DNA of 64,000 nt from Bog-473 sp963791455 (lineage in GTDB: Bacteria; Actinomycetota; Acidimicrobiia; Acidimicrobiales; RAAP-2). Both the position numbers and the translations under genes were made by a program. The notes beneath the pieces are model-generated. The model did no database searches, was not told the origin of the DNA, and saw nothing but the letters and a program-made list of their open reading frames with translations. Positions 16,126 to 25,870 of the stretch are shown here, piece by piece. The first letter of the stretch is position 1. Each line of letters starts with the position of its first letter. The stretch lies in the NCBI GenBank assembly GCA_963791455.1, contig CAWBSM010000004.1:310001-374000 (forward strand). Reading direction: 5' to 3'.

Positions 16126-16250
16126 CGAATCACGACCTAAACCTCCGCTTTCTTTGAATCGATCATGCCTCCTGGCGTGCGGGGTAATCCGCTCCGCACA
16201 TGGACATCGCTGTAGTCAGCGCAATATTTCGCTCGCTAGGCGAGGACTCT

Positions 16251-17063
16251 CTACGACTGAATAACAGCGAGAGCACTCGCCGCTGCGGCAAGCACGATGT
16301 CGGGCGATGCGTTCGCGTTCTCAGCCAGACTGGCGGCAATGCCGACGTCCTTCGCCAAGAGTCCGCCGACATGCCCGGCAAACGACTCGATACTGAGCTC
16401 CGTCCCACCGATGACTTCGAAAGCATAACTGCGGCCGGAGCCGTGCATGATCGACTGCGCAAGAGCCTCTCTGTCAACCTCGAGAGCGCCGGCAAGATCA
16501 AATAGCGATGAGGCTGTACCGAGGTGAGCGGTGAAGAGAAGATTATTCAGCACCTTGGCGGTCTGCCCGGAACCCAGTGGGCCGAGATGCAGTACCGGAT
16601 CGCCAAAGGTGGTGAACACCGGGAGCACGCGCTCGAACTCGTCTAGTCCACTTCCCACCATGACGAGCAATCGTTGCTCGGATGCGGCTTGGCCCCCGCC
16701 ACTTACCGGCGCATCGATAAGCGTGGCGCCAACGTCAGAGACGAGCCGAGAGAGGCGGTGGCACGTCTGGGGATGAACGGTGCTGTGTATCACGATGATC
16801 GAACCGGGACGAGCTCCGGACAGGACACCACCTTCCGCCGTCAGAATCTGCTCTACTCCTGCATCGTCGACGACACACACGCACACCACATCTGATGACG
16901 CGGCTAACTCGGCAGGCGACGCCGCTATGGTCACTTCGCAATCCGCGAATGCTTCCAGCGATTCGCTCCGACGCGCCCAAAGCACCGTCGGAAAGTCGGA
17001 ATCGATAATGCGACGGGCCATTGGCCCACCCTGTCCTCCCAGACCGATGAATCCCACGTGCAC
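16251..17063 (-). CDS. 3-hydroxyisobutyrate dehydrogenase-family oxidoreductase
   Basis: About 270 residues. The N-terminal Rossmann motif is HVGFIGLGGQGGPMARR. It is followed by the substrate-loop pattern LIDAPVSGGGQAA, and LGPLGSGQTAKVLNNLL, where Lys is the likely catalytic residue. The family oxidises beta-hydroxyacids with NAD(P). The GTG start has GGAGGG upstream. A second family member is at 42271. It is transcribed away from the alpha/beta hydrolase at 17304. Confidence 0.85.
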   Translation of the reverse strand: MHVGFIGLGGQGGPMARRIIDSDFPTVLWARRSESLEAFADCEVTIAASPAELAASSDVVCVCVVDDAGVEQILTAEGGVLSGARPGSIIVIHSTVHPQTCHRLSRLVSDVGATLIDAPVSGGGQAASEQRLLVMVGSGLDEFERVLPVFTTFGDPVLHLGPLGSGQTAKVLNNLLFTAHLGTASSLFDLAGALEVDREALAQSIMHGSGRSYAFEVIGGTELSIESFAGHVGGLLAKDVGIAASLAENANASPDIVLAAAASALAVIQS

Positions 17064-17303
17064 GGGTTCCGCCCTCCTGATTGAAATCGCTTTGCGCGGC
17101 CAAATAAAGGTAGGTGATCCGATGTATCGGTGGTACTTGTCCCTTCTCCTCTGGCGAGATCAGGCGTCTCGTCGAGCAGATCACCGCCCATGGTGCCCTA
17201 AATCTCCGATGCATGTCGTGAGGGAACCAAGCGGGAATCGCTGATGGACGGATTCACCTGTCGCATCTGCATCCGATCATTCCCTCCCATTAGGTTTGAG
17301 ACA

Positions 17304-18050
17304 GTGCGCTTCGTACTCGTCCACGGTGGTTTCCATGGAGCATGGTGCTGGGACAAGTTGGTCCCCGAGCTCGAGGCGTTCGGGCACGAAACGCTCGCTA
17401 TCGACCTTCCCGGCTCGGGTGAAAGGCTGGAGGAGGAGGCAAACCACACTTCCTGGCGTGCCGCCTTCCGGGACGTGGTGGAAGATGGCGATGTGTTGGT
17501 CGGACACTCCCAGGGCGGGTTCGCCATCTCGCTCGCGGCCGACGAGCTACCCGAGAAGATCGGCCGACTGGTGTACCTAGCGGCCGCTGTACCCATCGAA
17601 GGAGAAGCGATGGGGGCCGCCACCTCTGGCAGCACTGAGCTTTGGCCGGAGACCATCGGACTACCCATGGAGGACTTCATGTCCCTCGTCGATATTCCGG
17701 GACAGGGACCGTTCATCTCTATCACCGACCCCAAGGCTGCCAATAAGGTCTTCTACCACGACTGCGATCCAGATGACCAGGCCTGGGCCTTCAGCCATCT
17801 CACTCCCCTACCACTCGCCCCGACTCTCGAGCCCTTCGTACTTTCCCGGTTCTGGACCGCTGGAATCCCCCGCGACTACATCCTCTGCACCGACGACTAC
17901 TCTCACACCCTCGCATCGGACAACGAGTTCATGCGCCGCTTGGGATTGAGCACATGCTTGAGCGTCCTCTCATCCCACTCGCCCTTCATTAGCCGGCCGG
18001 CCGAGACGGCGAGACTTCTGGATGCTTGTGCCAACGGCGTCCTGAGTTGA
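17304..18050 (+). CDS. Alpha/beta hydrolase (esterase, methyl-esterase-like)
   Basis: A 248-residue hydrolase. It opens with FVLVHGGFHGAWCWDKLVPEL and has the nucleophile elbow GHSQGG. The likely catalytic His is in LSSHSPFISRP near the end. The overall pattern matches the plant-type methyl esterase/hydroxynitrile lyase branch. I chose the GTG at 17304, with AGG upstream, because homology begins there; the open frame extends to 17244. It converges on a crotonase gene with a 32-base gap. Confidence 0.78.
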   Translation: MRFVLVHGGFHGAWCWDKLVPELEAFGHETLAIDLPGSGERLEEEANHTSWRAAFRDVVEDGDVLVGHSQGGFAISLAADELPEKIGRLVYLAAAVPIEGEAMGAATSGSTELWPETIGLPMEDFMSLVDIPGQGPFISITDPKAANKVFYHDCDPDDQAWAFSHLTPLPLAPTLEPFVLSRFWTAGIPRDYILCTDDYSHTLASDNEFMRRLGLSTCLSVLSSHSPFISRPAETARLLDACANGVLS

Positions 18051-18082
18051 CCCCATGCCGGCACGCCAGCTCACGACCTCTC

Positions 18083-18895
18083 CTATCCCTTCGGCTTCAG
18101 CCGCTCCAGAATGTTTTGGTGCTCTTCGGTCTCCATCGTTCCCTCTTCAAGAATGAAACCCGTCTGCATCGCGCCGGTGAGCGCCCTCGCTACATGCATG
18201 TTCAAGATTCGCCTGGTGCCTTGCACGGCCAATGGGGGCAGATCAGCGAGTTTCTGAGCCAGGATCATGGCCTCCGACATCAGCTCGTCGGGAGGGGTCG
18301 TCCGGGTGGCCAGGCCCAACTCGACGGCTTTGTTCGGGGAAATTCGCTCACCCGTCAGTAGGAACTCGCGAGACCTCATAATGTTTGTCAGTAGGGGCCA
18401 GAACGCCGCACCGCCGTCACCGGCAACGAGACCTACCGAAATGTGCGGGTCGGCAAGGTGGGCCTTCTCGGACATTAGAACCACGTCACAGAGGACAGCG
18501 ATATTGCACCCAAGACCGACCGCCGCCCCGTTCAATGCGGCAATCACTGGCAGCGGGAAGCGAATCATCTCCTCGATGATCTCGGCCCCTTCCCTGAGGC
18601 TCTCGTAGCGGGCCGCGGGATCGCTCGGAAACCGGCTCAGCCAGTCGAGGTCACCGCCGGCGCAGAAGGTCCTCCCTGCTCCGGTCAGAATCACCACCCG
18701 CGCATCGCGATCAGCGGAGAGCTGTCGCCAGACGTTTGCAAGCGCCCAGTGGAGCGCTGCATTAACTGCGTTTAGTTGCTCGGGCCGGTTGATGGTGACG
18801 ATGCGAACGGCGCCAGTGACCGTGACGACCAACTCTGGCGGCAGATCGTAATTGGCGCCAGAGCTGCTCTCCGCCGTAGCTGATTCGTGTGTCAT
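18083..18895 (-). CDS. Crotonase-fold protein (enoyl-CoA hydratase/isomerase family)
   Basis: A 270-residue protein. CoA-binding and oxyanion-hole segments are RTFCAGGDLDWL and NGAAVGLGCNIAVLCD. At the two catalytic Glu positions of classical hydratases it has Asn (GLGCN) and His (LADPHISVGL). The trailing VAGDGGA supplies an Asp that may take part in catalysis. The reaction is probably not simple enoyl-CoA hydration. The N-terminal 20 residues are low-complexity and the start has a weak ribosome-binding site. Confidence 0.82.
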   Translation of the reverse strand: MTHESATAESSSGANYDLPPELVVTVTGAVRIVTINRPEQLNAVNAALHWALANVWRQLSADRDARVVILTGAGRTFCAGGDLDWLSRFPSDPAARYESLREGAEIIEEMIRFPLPVIAALNGAAVGLGCNIAVLCDVVLMSEKAHLADPHISVGLVAGDGGAAFWPLLTNIMRSREFLLTGERISPNKAVELGLATRTTPPDELMSEAMILAQKLADLPPLAVQGTRRILNMHVARALTGAMQTGFILEEGTMETEEHQNILERLKPKG

Positions 18896-19219
18896 AGAGC
18901 GTCCATATCGATAGATGGAAGTGCCAGCCCGCTGAGCATAAGAGTCGGGCGATATCGATCACCACCGTAGATGGAAGCTCGCGGCAGCACGGGAATTCCA
19001 AGAATCGTATCGTCGTCTGGCGGTCGTCCAGTCCGCTGGGTCCACATCGTCCAGCCGCGGAGCGAGGACATCACCGCGGCTCCTCGTTGCTCAGATCTCG
19101 GCCGATCGCGTTCTACCTCGGAATTTCCTCAGTTGGACGTCAACGTCGACCAGCTGCGGCCGCCGCTACATTGAGCGGCAGATCCTTACAACGTTCACGA
19201 GGCGGGTTGGAGGCTGTCG
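18896..19219. other. Divergent intergenic region
   Basis: About 320 bases between the crotonase and the broken SDR gene. Short open frames exist but show no domain or homology that I recognise. TAGATGGAAG occurs twice, near 18912 and 18967. Confidence 0.4.
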
Positions 19220-20046
19220 ATGATGCTCGAGGGCAAAGTAGCCTTCATCACTGGAGTGGCCCGCGGCCAAGGACGGAGCCATGCCGTGCGGCTGGCCGAC
19301 GAGGGAGCCGACATCATAGGCATCGACATCTGCGCAGATATCCCATCCAACAACTACCCACTGGCTACCCGGGAAGACCTCGATGAGACGCGCGCCCTCG
19401 TGGAGGCGAGAGGCCGACGGATAGTGGCAACCATCGCCGACGTAAGGGATTTCGGTCCGGTACGTGACGCTCTCGACGCCGGCGTGCGCGAGTTGGGCCG
19501 TCTGGACATTGTTTGCGCCAACGCCGGTATTGCTCCAATGACGGTGAAACGAACCACCATCGAGGAGGATCTTGAACACTGGACGGACGTAGTCGCCGTG
19601 AATATGACCGGTGCGTTCCACACGGCCAAAGTGTCCATCCCGCACTTGCTCGCCGGTGGGCGCGGAGGGTCGATCATATCACCAGCTCCACCGCCGGTCT
19701 CCGGGGATTCGCCGGCGAAGCAGGCAGCCTGCTCGGCTATTCGGCATCCAAGCACGGATTGGTCGGTTTGATGCACAGCCTGGCGAACTACCTCGCCCCC
19801 CACCAGATACGGGTGAACACAATCCACCCCACCGGCGTTCGCACGAAGATGGTGCTCAACGAGGTGATGCTGGAATGGCTCGAGAATCACCCGGGCGGTT
19901 CGAGCCACCTGGAGAACCCGATGCCAGTGGACATGATCGAGCCCGAGGATGTGTCCGCCGCTGTTGCCTTTCTCGGGTCCGACGAAGCGAAGTGGATCAC
20001 CGGCGTGGCCCTCCCCGTCGATGCCGGATTCACCAATAAACTTTGA
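19220..20046 (+). pseudogene. Short-chain dehydrogenase/reductase, frameshifted
   Basis: The N-terminal half reads GKVAFITGVARGQGRSHAV (NAD-binding) up to LLAGGRGGSII. The frame then breaks near 19676 and homology resumes one frame over as TSSTAGLRGFAGEAG and GYSASKHGLVGLMHS, which includes the catalytic Tyr and Lys. It continues to ITGVALPVDAGFTNKL at 20046. One missing base explains the break. Without it the protein would be about 275 residues and typical. The intact second half suggests a recent mutation or a sequencing error. The next gene starts inside its stop codon. Confidence 0.8.
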
Positions 20047-20993
20047 GCTTCGACGGTTCAGCACTCTCGACCCAAGGGCGAAGCACCTCCCCCCGACGCC
20101 CTGAGCCAGGGCCTTTGGTTGAGGAAGCCGATGTTCGTGTGGGCGGTATCCACTTGTCGGGACTGGTCGCCTCTCCACTCCACGCGGAGCCCCGCGCGCT
20201 TATCGTGGCCATTCATGGGGCGGGCGTGCATGCCGGGTACTTCGATGCACAGAACGCTCCGGGGCTCTCGCTGCTGAATCTGGCGAGCTCGGCCGGATAC
20301 CTGGCTTGGGCTCCCGATCGCCCGGGAGTAGGCGCAAGCGCCGAACTCAGCGAGCGGAAACTCTCCTTGAACGACCAGGCGGAGATTCTGCTCGAGGCCA
20401 TCGATACATTCAGAACAGCGAACAGCGTTGGCGGCCGAGTATTGCTGGTGGGCCACTCGTATGGCCTGAAGGTGGGGTGGACCATGGCCGCCCTCGACAC
20501 GACTGACCGCCTTCTGGGAGTTGACGGATCGGGGGCGGGATTGACCTATGCCTTCGATTGGGACGAGCGTCACGCAGAAGGGGGGGGCCGCCGTCCACGG
20601 CTCAACGCACGAGACGAAATGTGGGGGCCAGACGAGCTCTACCCACCCGCCGCAAGAAGACGGGACCTAATCCCTTTAAACGAAGGGCCTGCCGTCAAGG
20701 ACGGCGAGGGCGCAAACTGGCCATCCGAGCTCCGCGCGATGGCCCATAGGATTCGCGTGCCATTGAGAATCACCTTCGGGCACCATGATGGCATTTGGCG
20801 GAAGGACGAGGACCAGCTGATTGCGTTGGCAAACTTGTTCGTTCAGACTTCTTGTTCTATTGAGGTAGAGCCTTATGGAGGGCATAACCTGAGTCTCGGA
20901 TGGGCCGCCCGTGCGTACCACCTCAAAGTTCTGAGCTTCCTCGAGACCTGCCTACTGCCCGAAGCCGCAGGTCGTCCGAGGACACGCGAGTAA
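20043..20993 (+). CDS. Alpha/beta hydrolase
   Basis: About 316 residues, with ALIVAIHGAGVHAGYFD (oxyanion region), the nucleophile elbow VGHSYGLKVG and a C-terminal GGHNLSLGW carrying the likely catalytic His. The apparent TTG start at 20043 overlaps the TGA of the preceding SDR, implying translational coupling; the first 30 residues are poorly conserved and an internal TTG is possible. It likely hydrolyses an ester, thioester or C-C bond. Part of a plus-strand run ending with the CoA-transferase. Confidence 0.72.
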   Translation: MSFDGSALSTQGRSTSPRRPEPGPLVEEADVRVGGIHLSGLVASPLHAEPRALIVAIHGAGVHAGYFDAQNAPGLSLLNLASSAGYLAWAPDRPGVGASAELSERKLSLNDQAEILLEAIDTFRTANSVGGRVLLVGHSYGLKVGWTMAALDTTDRLLGVDGSGAGLTYAFDWDERHAEGGGRRPRLNARDEMWGPDELYPPAARRRDLIPLNEGPAVKDGEGANWPSELRAMAHRIRVPLRITFGHHDGIWRKDEDQLIALANLFVQTSCSIEVEPYGGHNLSLGWAARAYHLKVLSFLETCLLPEAAGRPRTRE

Positions 20994-21172
20994 CAGATCG
21001 TCCGCCGGCTCGGCCTCGTTTTCATGTTCTTCCTCGTTCCATCACGTCGGCGGGGACCTCAACGATGTCGTACCGTCTACGGCCCCCAGGGTGGCGACTT
21101 GTATCCTGTCCCATCGGGTCAATGCTGCATAGCGTAGTTCGTGGAATTGAGCGGGACCCTTGGGGAGGAACT

Positions 21173-22390
21173 GTGACCGCAATTTTGGAGGGTGTCCGCG
21201 TTCTCGAAGTGGCCGAACAGACCTTCGTTCCTTCGGCCGCCGCGTTGCTCTCGGACTATGGCGCCGAGGTCATCAAGATCGAGCACCATGAGCGGGGTGA
21301 TGCCATGCGAGGCTTGGTCTCGGCCGGAATCCTGTCGACGGAGGGCGATGTCCATCCTCTCATGGAGCATTCGAACCGGGGAAAGAGGAGCATCGGACTG
21401 AACCTGGCCACCGACGAAGGCCGCGACATCCTTTACAAGCTCGTTGCCATCAGCGACGTCTTCTTGCACAACAAGCTGCCTGGCGTCCGCAAGAAGTTGA
21501 AGATCGACCTCGACGAGGTCCGGTTCCACAACCCCAGGATCATCTACGTCTCGGGCACCGGTCAGGGCGAGCGTGGCCACGAAGCGGATCGGGGCGCCTA
21601 CGACTCGCTCGCGTTCTGGTCACGTACGGGCATCGCTTACGCCACGACGCGGCCGGAGTACGGTCACCTCGTCAACCTGCCCGGGCCCGGCTTTGGCGAC
21701 TCTCTTGGTGGTATGACGATCGCGGGCGGGATCCTGGGGGCACTGTTTCACCGGGAGCGAACCGGCGAGGCGCTCACCGTCGATGTGTCACTGTTGGCCA
21801 CCGGCATGTGGGCGATGGGCCAGTCGATTGCCCTATCGCTGCTCAACAACGCTCCCCAGGCGCCGTTGCCGCTCGACATGCTGCACCCCAACCCGCTCGT
21901 CGGGCAGTACTTGACAAAGGATCAGCGCTGGTTCGTGATCGCCAGCATCCAGGCCGGGAAGTACTGGCCCGAATTCGTCGCGCTCCTCGGGAAGCCCGAG
22001 TGGGCAGCCGATCCTCGCTTCGCCGACCACGGATCTCTGATGGAGCATCGGATTGAGGCCGTGGCGCTGCTCGAAAGCTTCATCGCCGATCACACGATCG
22101 CTGAGATGAGGGAGATGCTCGCCGATTACAGCGGCCAGTGGGCCGTCGCGCAGAATACCCTCGAGGTTGCGGAAGACTCCCAGACCAGAGCCAACGGATA
22201 CCTCCAGGCGTGCGAGACGGCATCGGGATCGCCATTCAAGCTTGTAGCCGCCCCGGTACAGTTCGGTGGAGAGCCTGCCCCGGTCCACCGTTCACCGGAG
22301 TTCAACGAGCACGGGGACCGTATCCTTGCCGAACTCGGCCTCGGTGAGGACTCCATCATCGACCTCAAGATCAAGGGCATCGTGGCCTGA
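21173..22390 (+). CDS. CaiB/BaiF-type class III CoA-transferase
   Basis: A 405-residue CoA-transferase. I chose the GTG at 21173 because GGGGAGGAA lies directly upstream; the frame is open back to 20900 but that part has no family similarity. It shows GVRVLEVAEQTFVPSAAALLSD, then YGAEVIKIEHHERGDAMRG, and the likely catalytic Asp in GPGFGDSLGGM. It probably activates a carboxylic acid before beta-oxidation. It ends 226 bases before the deacylase-like gene, which has its own promoter. Confidence 0.87.
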   Translation: MTAILEGVRVLEVAEQTFVPSAAALLSDYGAEVIKIEHHERGDAMRGLVSAGILSTEGDVHPLMEHSNRGKRSIGLNLATDEGRDILYKLVAISDVFLHNKLPGVRKKLKIDLDEVRFHNPRIIYVSGTGQGERGHEADRGAYDSLAFWSRTGIAYATTRPEYGHLVNLPGPGFGDSLGGMTIAGGILGALFHRERTGEALTVDVSLLATGMWAMGQSIALSLLNNAPQAPLPLDMLHPNPLVGQYLTKDQRWFVIASIQAGKYWPEFVALLGKPEWAADPRFADHGSLMEHRIEAVALLESFIADHTIAEMREMLADYSGQWAVAQNTLEVAEDSQTRANGYLQACETASGSPFKLVAAPVQFGGEPAPVHRSPEFNEHGDRILAELGLGEDSIIDLKIKGIVA

Positions 22391-22511
22391 ATAGAGCAGG
22401 TCGAGAAGGTGGACTCCCAAACGTCGCCCATCATCGAAGGTCCCCGAGAGCAACTGGCTGACCTTCAACCACCTCATGGCTCGCCTGGCCTGACAAGTAA
22501 ATCGCGCCCGT

Positions 22512-22550
22512 TTGACAACGCAGCACCCAGGCCATACTTTCTACGCTGTA
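22512..22550 (+). promoter_or_regulatory. Strong promoter with TAC-N3-GTA operator
   Basis: TTGACA (22512-22517), a 17-base spacer and TACTTT (22535-22540) form a near-consensus housekeeping promoter. The palindrome TACGCTGTA (22542-22550) follows at once, where a bound repressor would block RNA polymerase. It lies 66 bases upstream of the start of the deacylase-like gene. Confidence 0.65.
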
Positions 22551-22615
22551 TGAATTCCAGAAATTTGGGAATTCTCCTGCATTTCCTTGCTAGCTGCGAC
22601 AGGATGTGAACTGGC

Positions 22616-24322
22616 GTGACATTTGATCTTCTGGTGCGAGATGGACATGTGGTAGACGGAACCGGTCAGGCCGGGTTCCGGGCCGACGTTGCCGTATCCG
22701 ACGGGAAGATCGTTGCCGTAGAACCGGGCATATCCGGGACTGCCACCAGCGTGATCGATGCCGAAGGCCGCATCGTCGCTCCGGGGTTTATCGATATTCA
22801 CACCCATTTCGACGCCCAGGTGCTGTGGGATCCCGCGTTGACTTCAACGGTCCGACACGGCATCACGTCGGTCGTGGCCGGCAACTGCGGCTTCACGGTT
22901 TCACCCGTCAATCCGGGCGACGGCGATTTCATCATTCAGATGCTGTCTCGCGTGGAGGGAATGCCAGCCGACGCCCTCAAAACAGGCCTGAACTGGGAGT
23001 GGGAGAGCTTCGGTCAATACGTCGATCGCCTCCGTAACCGGGTCGGCGTCAACTATTTGCCCCAGATCGGTCACTCCACTCTCAGGCGCTATGCCATGGG
23101 CGACGCGGCGTTCGAGAGGGCGGCGACCGAGGATGAAATCGCGACCATGCGAGGCCTCCTTGTCGAAGCCGTGCGTGGGGGCGCGCGTGGATTTTCGACA
23201 TCGACCTCGCCTACCCATAACGACAGCTTCGGGCGACCAGTCCCCAGCCGGCTGGCGGAGAAGGAGGAGTTCCTCAGCCTGGCCGAGGCCCTTCGAGGCT
23301 CCCGCCACCCCCTGATCGGTATATCGCCAGGGTCGAAGTTCGTCGGAATCAACCCCGACGAACGTTCTGTGATGGTGGAAATGGCAACTCGAAGTGGTGC
23401 GGTCGTCCACTGGAACCCCCTCGTGTATTCGAAGGCATATCCCGACCTTCATGCGCGTACACTAGAGGTGTCAGATGAGGCCAGAACCGCCGGGGCTCGG
23501 GTGGTCGGCGTCTACAATCCTGGGCCGCCGGGGCCCACGCGTGTCGATCTCCGCAGCGGATTCCTGTTCGAGTCTCTACCCCACTGGAAGGAGATCCTGC
23601 GACTCTCGATCGACGAGCGCTGCGAAGCTCTTCAGCGGGCCGAGGTCCGGCGCGACCTGAAGGCCGATTTCGACGACGACTCCACCATGGGTCACCTGAC
23701 AGCACACCTGCGCCAAATGTGGCCCGTCCTCACGGTCGCGACGGTGTCGAGCGAGGCGAACCAAAAGTATCTGGGCCGAACGGTCGGATCCATCGCTGCT
23801 GAGGAAGGCAGCGATCCTATGGACACGATGATCGACCTTGCTGTCCGTGACCGCTTGGACACCATCTTTATGAACGACAATGTCGCTCCCTCTGATCCCG
23901 CGGCGAACGAAGCCATGCGGCAGCTCACCCACCACGAGGACGTCGTGTTCGGTGGTTCCGACGCCGGGGCCCACCTCGACTTCATGTCGAACGAGCCGCT
24001 ACCCAGCCGGGCTCTGGCCCTCCGGGTGCGCGAGCAGGGCGTGCTCTCGCTCGAAGAGGTCGTCCACGGCTTCACCGGACGATTGGCCGCTGTGTTCGGG
24101 CTGGAAGGGCGGGGTGTCCTGGCGCCGGGGTTGGCAGCGGATATCTGCGTCTTCGACATCGATACGATCGGTGCCGGGATGCCCTACATGGTCAACGATC
24201 TGCCGGCCAAGAGCGAGCGGTTCGTCACCGAGCCGATAGGCATCTACCAGACGATCGTCAACGGCGTGGTCGTCAGCGATGAAGGAGAGGCCACCGGCGC
24301 CCTCGCGGGTCAGGTGCTCTGA
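22616..24322 (+). CDS. N-acyl-D-amino-acid deacylase / D-aminoacylase-like amidohydrolase
   Basis: A 568-residue metal-dependent hydrolase. The N-terminal metal motif is GFIDIHTHFDAQVLWD. The typical Cys-containing motif follows as VVAGNCGFTVSP. A C-terminal GGSDAGAHLD supplies the barrel Asp, and GRGVLAPGLAADICVFD closes the barrel as in dihydroorotase-like enzymes. Family members cleave N-acyl amino acids or related amides. The GTG start has AGGA upstream. The true substrate in this island may be another cyclic amide or ketone. It converges on the P450 at 24350. Confidence 0.83.
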   Translation: MTFDLLVRDGHVVDGTGQAGFRADVAVSDGKIVAVEPGISGTATSVIDAEGRIVAPGFIDIHTHFDAQVLWDPALTSTVRHGITSVVAGNCGFTVSPVNPGDGDFIIQMLSRVEGMPADALKTGLNWEWESFGQYVDRLRNRVGVNYLPQIGHSTLRRYAMGDAAFERAATEDEIATMRGLLVEAVRGGARGFSTSTSPTHNDSFGRPVPSRLAEKEEFLSLAEALRGSRHPLIGISPGSKFVGINPDERSVMVEMATRSGAVVHWNPLVYSKAYPDLHARTLEVSDEARTAGARVVGVYNPGPPGPTRVDLRSGFLFESLPHWKEILRLSIDERCEALQRAEVRRDLKADFDDDSTMGHLTAHLRQMWPVLTVATVSSEANQKYLGRTVGSIAAEEGSDPMDTMIDLAVRDRLDTIFMNDNVAPSDPAANEAMRQLTHHEDVVFGGSDAGAHLDFMSNEPLPSRALALRVREQGVLSLEEVVHGFTGRLAAVFGLEGRGVLAPGLAADICVFDIDTIGAGMPYMVNDLPAKSERFVTEPIGIYQTIVNGVVVSDEGEATGALAGQVL

Positions 24323-24349
24323 CCCCGCTTCCTGGAAAGGCTCCTGCCA

Positions 24350-25540
24350 TCACAGGGCGACGGGAAGAGCCTCTACGCTTCGCATGAAGGTTGAATCGGA
24401 CCAGCGGACCTCATCGGCCGGAATGGCCAGATTGATTCCGGGGAACCGTCGGAGCAGGCTCTCGAAGGCGACCTGCATCTCCAGATGAGCGAGATGGGCG
24501 CCCATACACCGGTGGGCGCCGAAGGCCAGCGACAAGTGGGCCCGTGGATTGCGACGATGGAAGTCGAGCTCCCATCCGTTCGGAAACACCGACTCGTCGC
24601 GGTTGGCCACCGAGTGCTCGGGAAGGACAGGCTCCCCTGCCTTCACGACGACCCCCCCGCTCAGTTCGACATCCTCGCTGGCCCAGCGCACGAACGGCAC
24701 TCCGTACTTGAAGCTGGGAATCCAACGCCACAGTTCCTCGAGCGCAGCCGGCAACAGCTCACGGTCGTCGACCAACTCCTGCCAGCGGCTGCGATTGGTC
24801 ATCAGGGCGAACAGAGTCGTCCCCAGTTGATTCACGGTGGTCTCCAACCCGCCGAGCCATACGGCCATCGCCAGGTTGTAGAGCTCTAACTCGTTCAGCC
24901 GGTCGTCGTCGTCGTGAGCGTGAACCAGGACGTGCAGAAGGTCGTCGGACTCCTCCGAGCGGCGCTTGGCGATGAGCCCCTTCACGTACTCGTGCACTGT
25001 TTCCTCGGCGGTATGACGGGCTTCGGGCTCCGTGTCGAATCCGGTGAGCGTGTCGACCCACAAGCGGAACTGTTGCGCCTCGGACACCGGAACGCCGAGA
25101 ATCAACGTCAGCACCCTTGGGGGCAGCTGCCTCCCGAACATGGAGACGAAGTCGACGCTCCCACCCTGATCGGCCATCTCATCAAGTAGGCCGTCGACCA
25201 TGCCTTGGACCTGCTCGCGAAGCGAACTGATCCGGCGTGGAGAGAAGGCCCCCGAAGTGAGCCGGCGCAGTCGGGACTGCTCGGGAGGATCCATGTTGAC
25301 CAACATCGTGGGATCCTTCGCCATGACCGCTCCGATCCAGACCCCAGGTGCGTCCCGAAGGATTCCGAGCACCCGACCGAAACGGCGGTCACCGTAGACC
25401 GTGCGAACATCCTCATAGCGGGTCGCCAGCCAACAGGGTTCGCCGAACGGAAGCTTGACCTGGACCGGGCCCTTGGCCTGCAGCTCCTTGTACACGGGAT
25501 CAACGTCCAAGGCGACGTCTGTGACAGGTGGGTACTCCAT
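24350..25540 (-). CDS. Cytochrome P450
   Basis: About 396 residues from MEYPPVTDVALDVDP. I-helix motif LGGLETT, ExxR in ELWR, heme loop LAFGAHRCMGAHLAHLE. Strong similarity to the P450 at 14926 and to the broken one at 58194. The open frame runs upstream to 26359, but P450 homology begins at the ATG at 25540. A -10 element with a TACGG palindrome lies 67-80 bases upstream. Divergently transcribed from the dienelactone-hydrolase-like gene. Confidence 0.9.
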   Translation of the reverse strand: MEYPPVTDVALDVDPVYKELQAKGPVQVKLPFGEPCWLATRYEDVRTVYGDRRFGRVLGILRDAPGVWIGAVMAKDPTMLVNMDPPEQSRLRRLTSGAFSPRRISSLREQVQGMVDGLLDEMADQGGSVDFVSMFGRQLPPRVLTLILGVPVSEAQQFRLWVDTLTGFDTEPEARHTAEETVHEYVKGLIAKRRSEESDDLLHVLVHAHDDDDRLNELELYNLAMAVWLGGLETTVNQLGTTLFALMTNRSRWQELVDDRELLPAALEELWRWIPSFKYGVPFVRWASEDVELSGGVVVKAGEPVLPEHSVANRDESVFPNGWELDFHRRNPRAHLSLAFGAHRCMGAHLAHLEMQVAFESLLRRFPGINLAIPADEVRWSDSTFMRSVEALPVAL

Positions 25541-25870
25541 GATCTCGCTCGTCTTCGCAGCCACCGGTGCCGGCCTCCGTTTCCGGGCCACTCGACCCTG
25601 CCACTCGACACCGTATAATAGCTTGCACGTTGCGGTAGATCGAGAAGGTGGATCGCCGCTGCTTTGTTCGAGAGCATTCGGAGGGTCTCGACAGAAGCGC
25701 CGTTGTCTCGTTACGCAAGATGGGCAGTTCGTGATCGCCGACACCAGCGGCGAGGCGATCGCACGTGGTCCCGCTCTTGTCCTCAGACGCGTTCGGCGTA
25801 CGCCAAGACACCAACGAGTGTCCATCCGAAACCAGGGAGCGGCCGTGAGCGGTGGCTCTATCGTGACGCC
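25541..25870. other. Divergent promoter region of P450 and hydrolase genes
   Basis: Contains the P450 promoter element at 25607-25620. The long frames crossing it on both strands carry no domain. I see no gene here. Confidence 0.45.
25607..25620 (-). promoter_or_regulatory. -10 element and weak TAC-N3-GTA-like operator of P450 gene
   Basis: The minus strand reads TATTATACGGTGTC. The -10 TATTAT runs into TACGGTGTC, one base off the palindrome (GTC instead of GTA). The geometry matches the sites at 36560 and 3802. Confidence 0.4.

Noticed and set aside
20900..21172. Upstream extension of the CoA-transferase at 21173
   Set aside because: It overlaps the preceding hydrolase, lacks family similarity, and a strong ribosome-binding site precedes the GTG at 21173.
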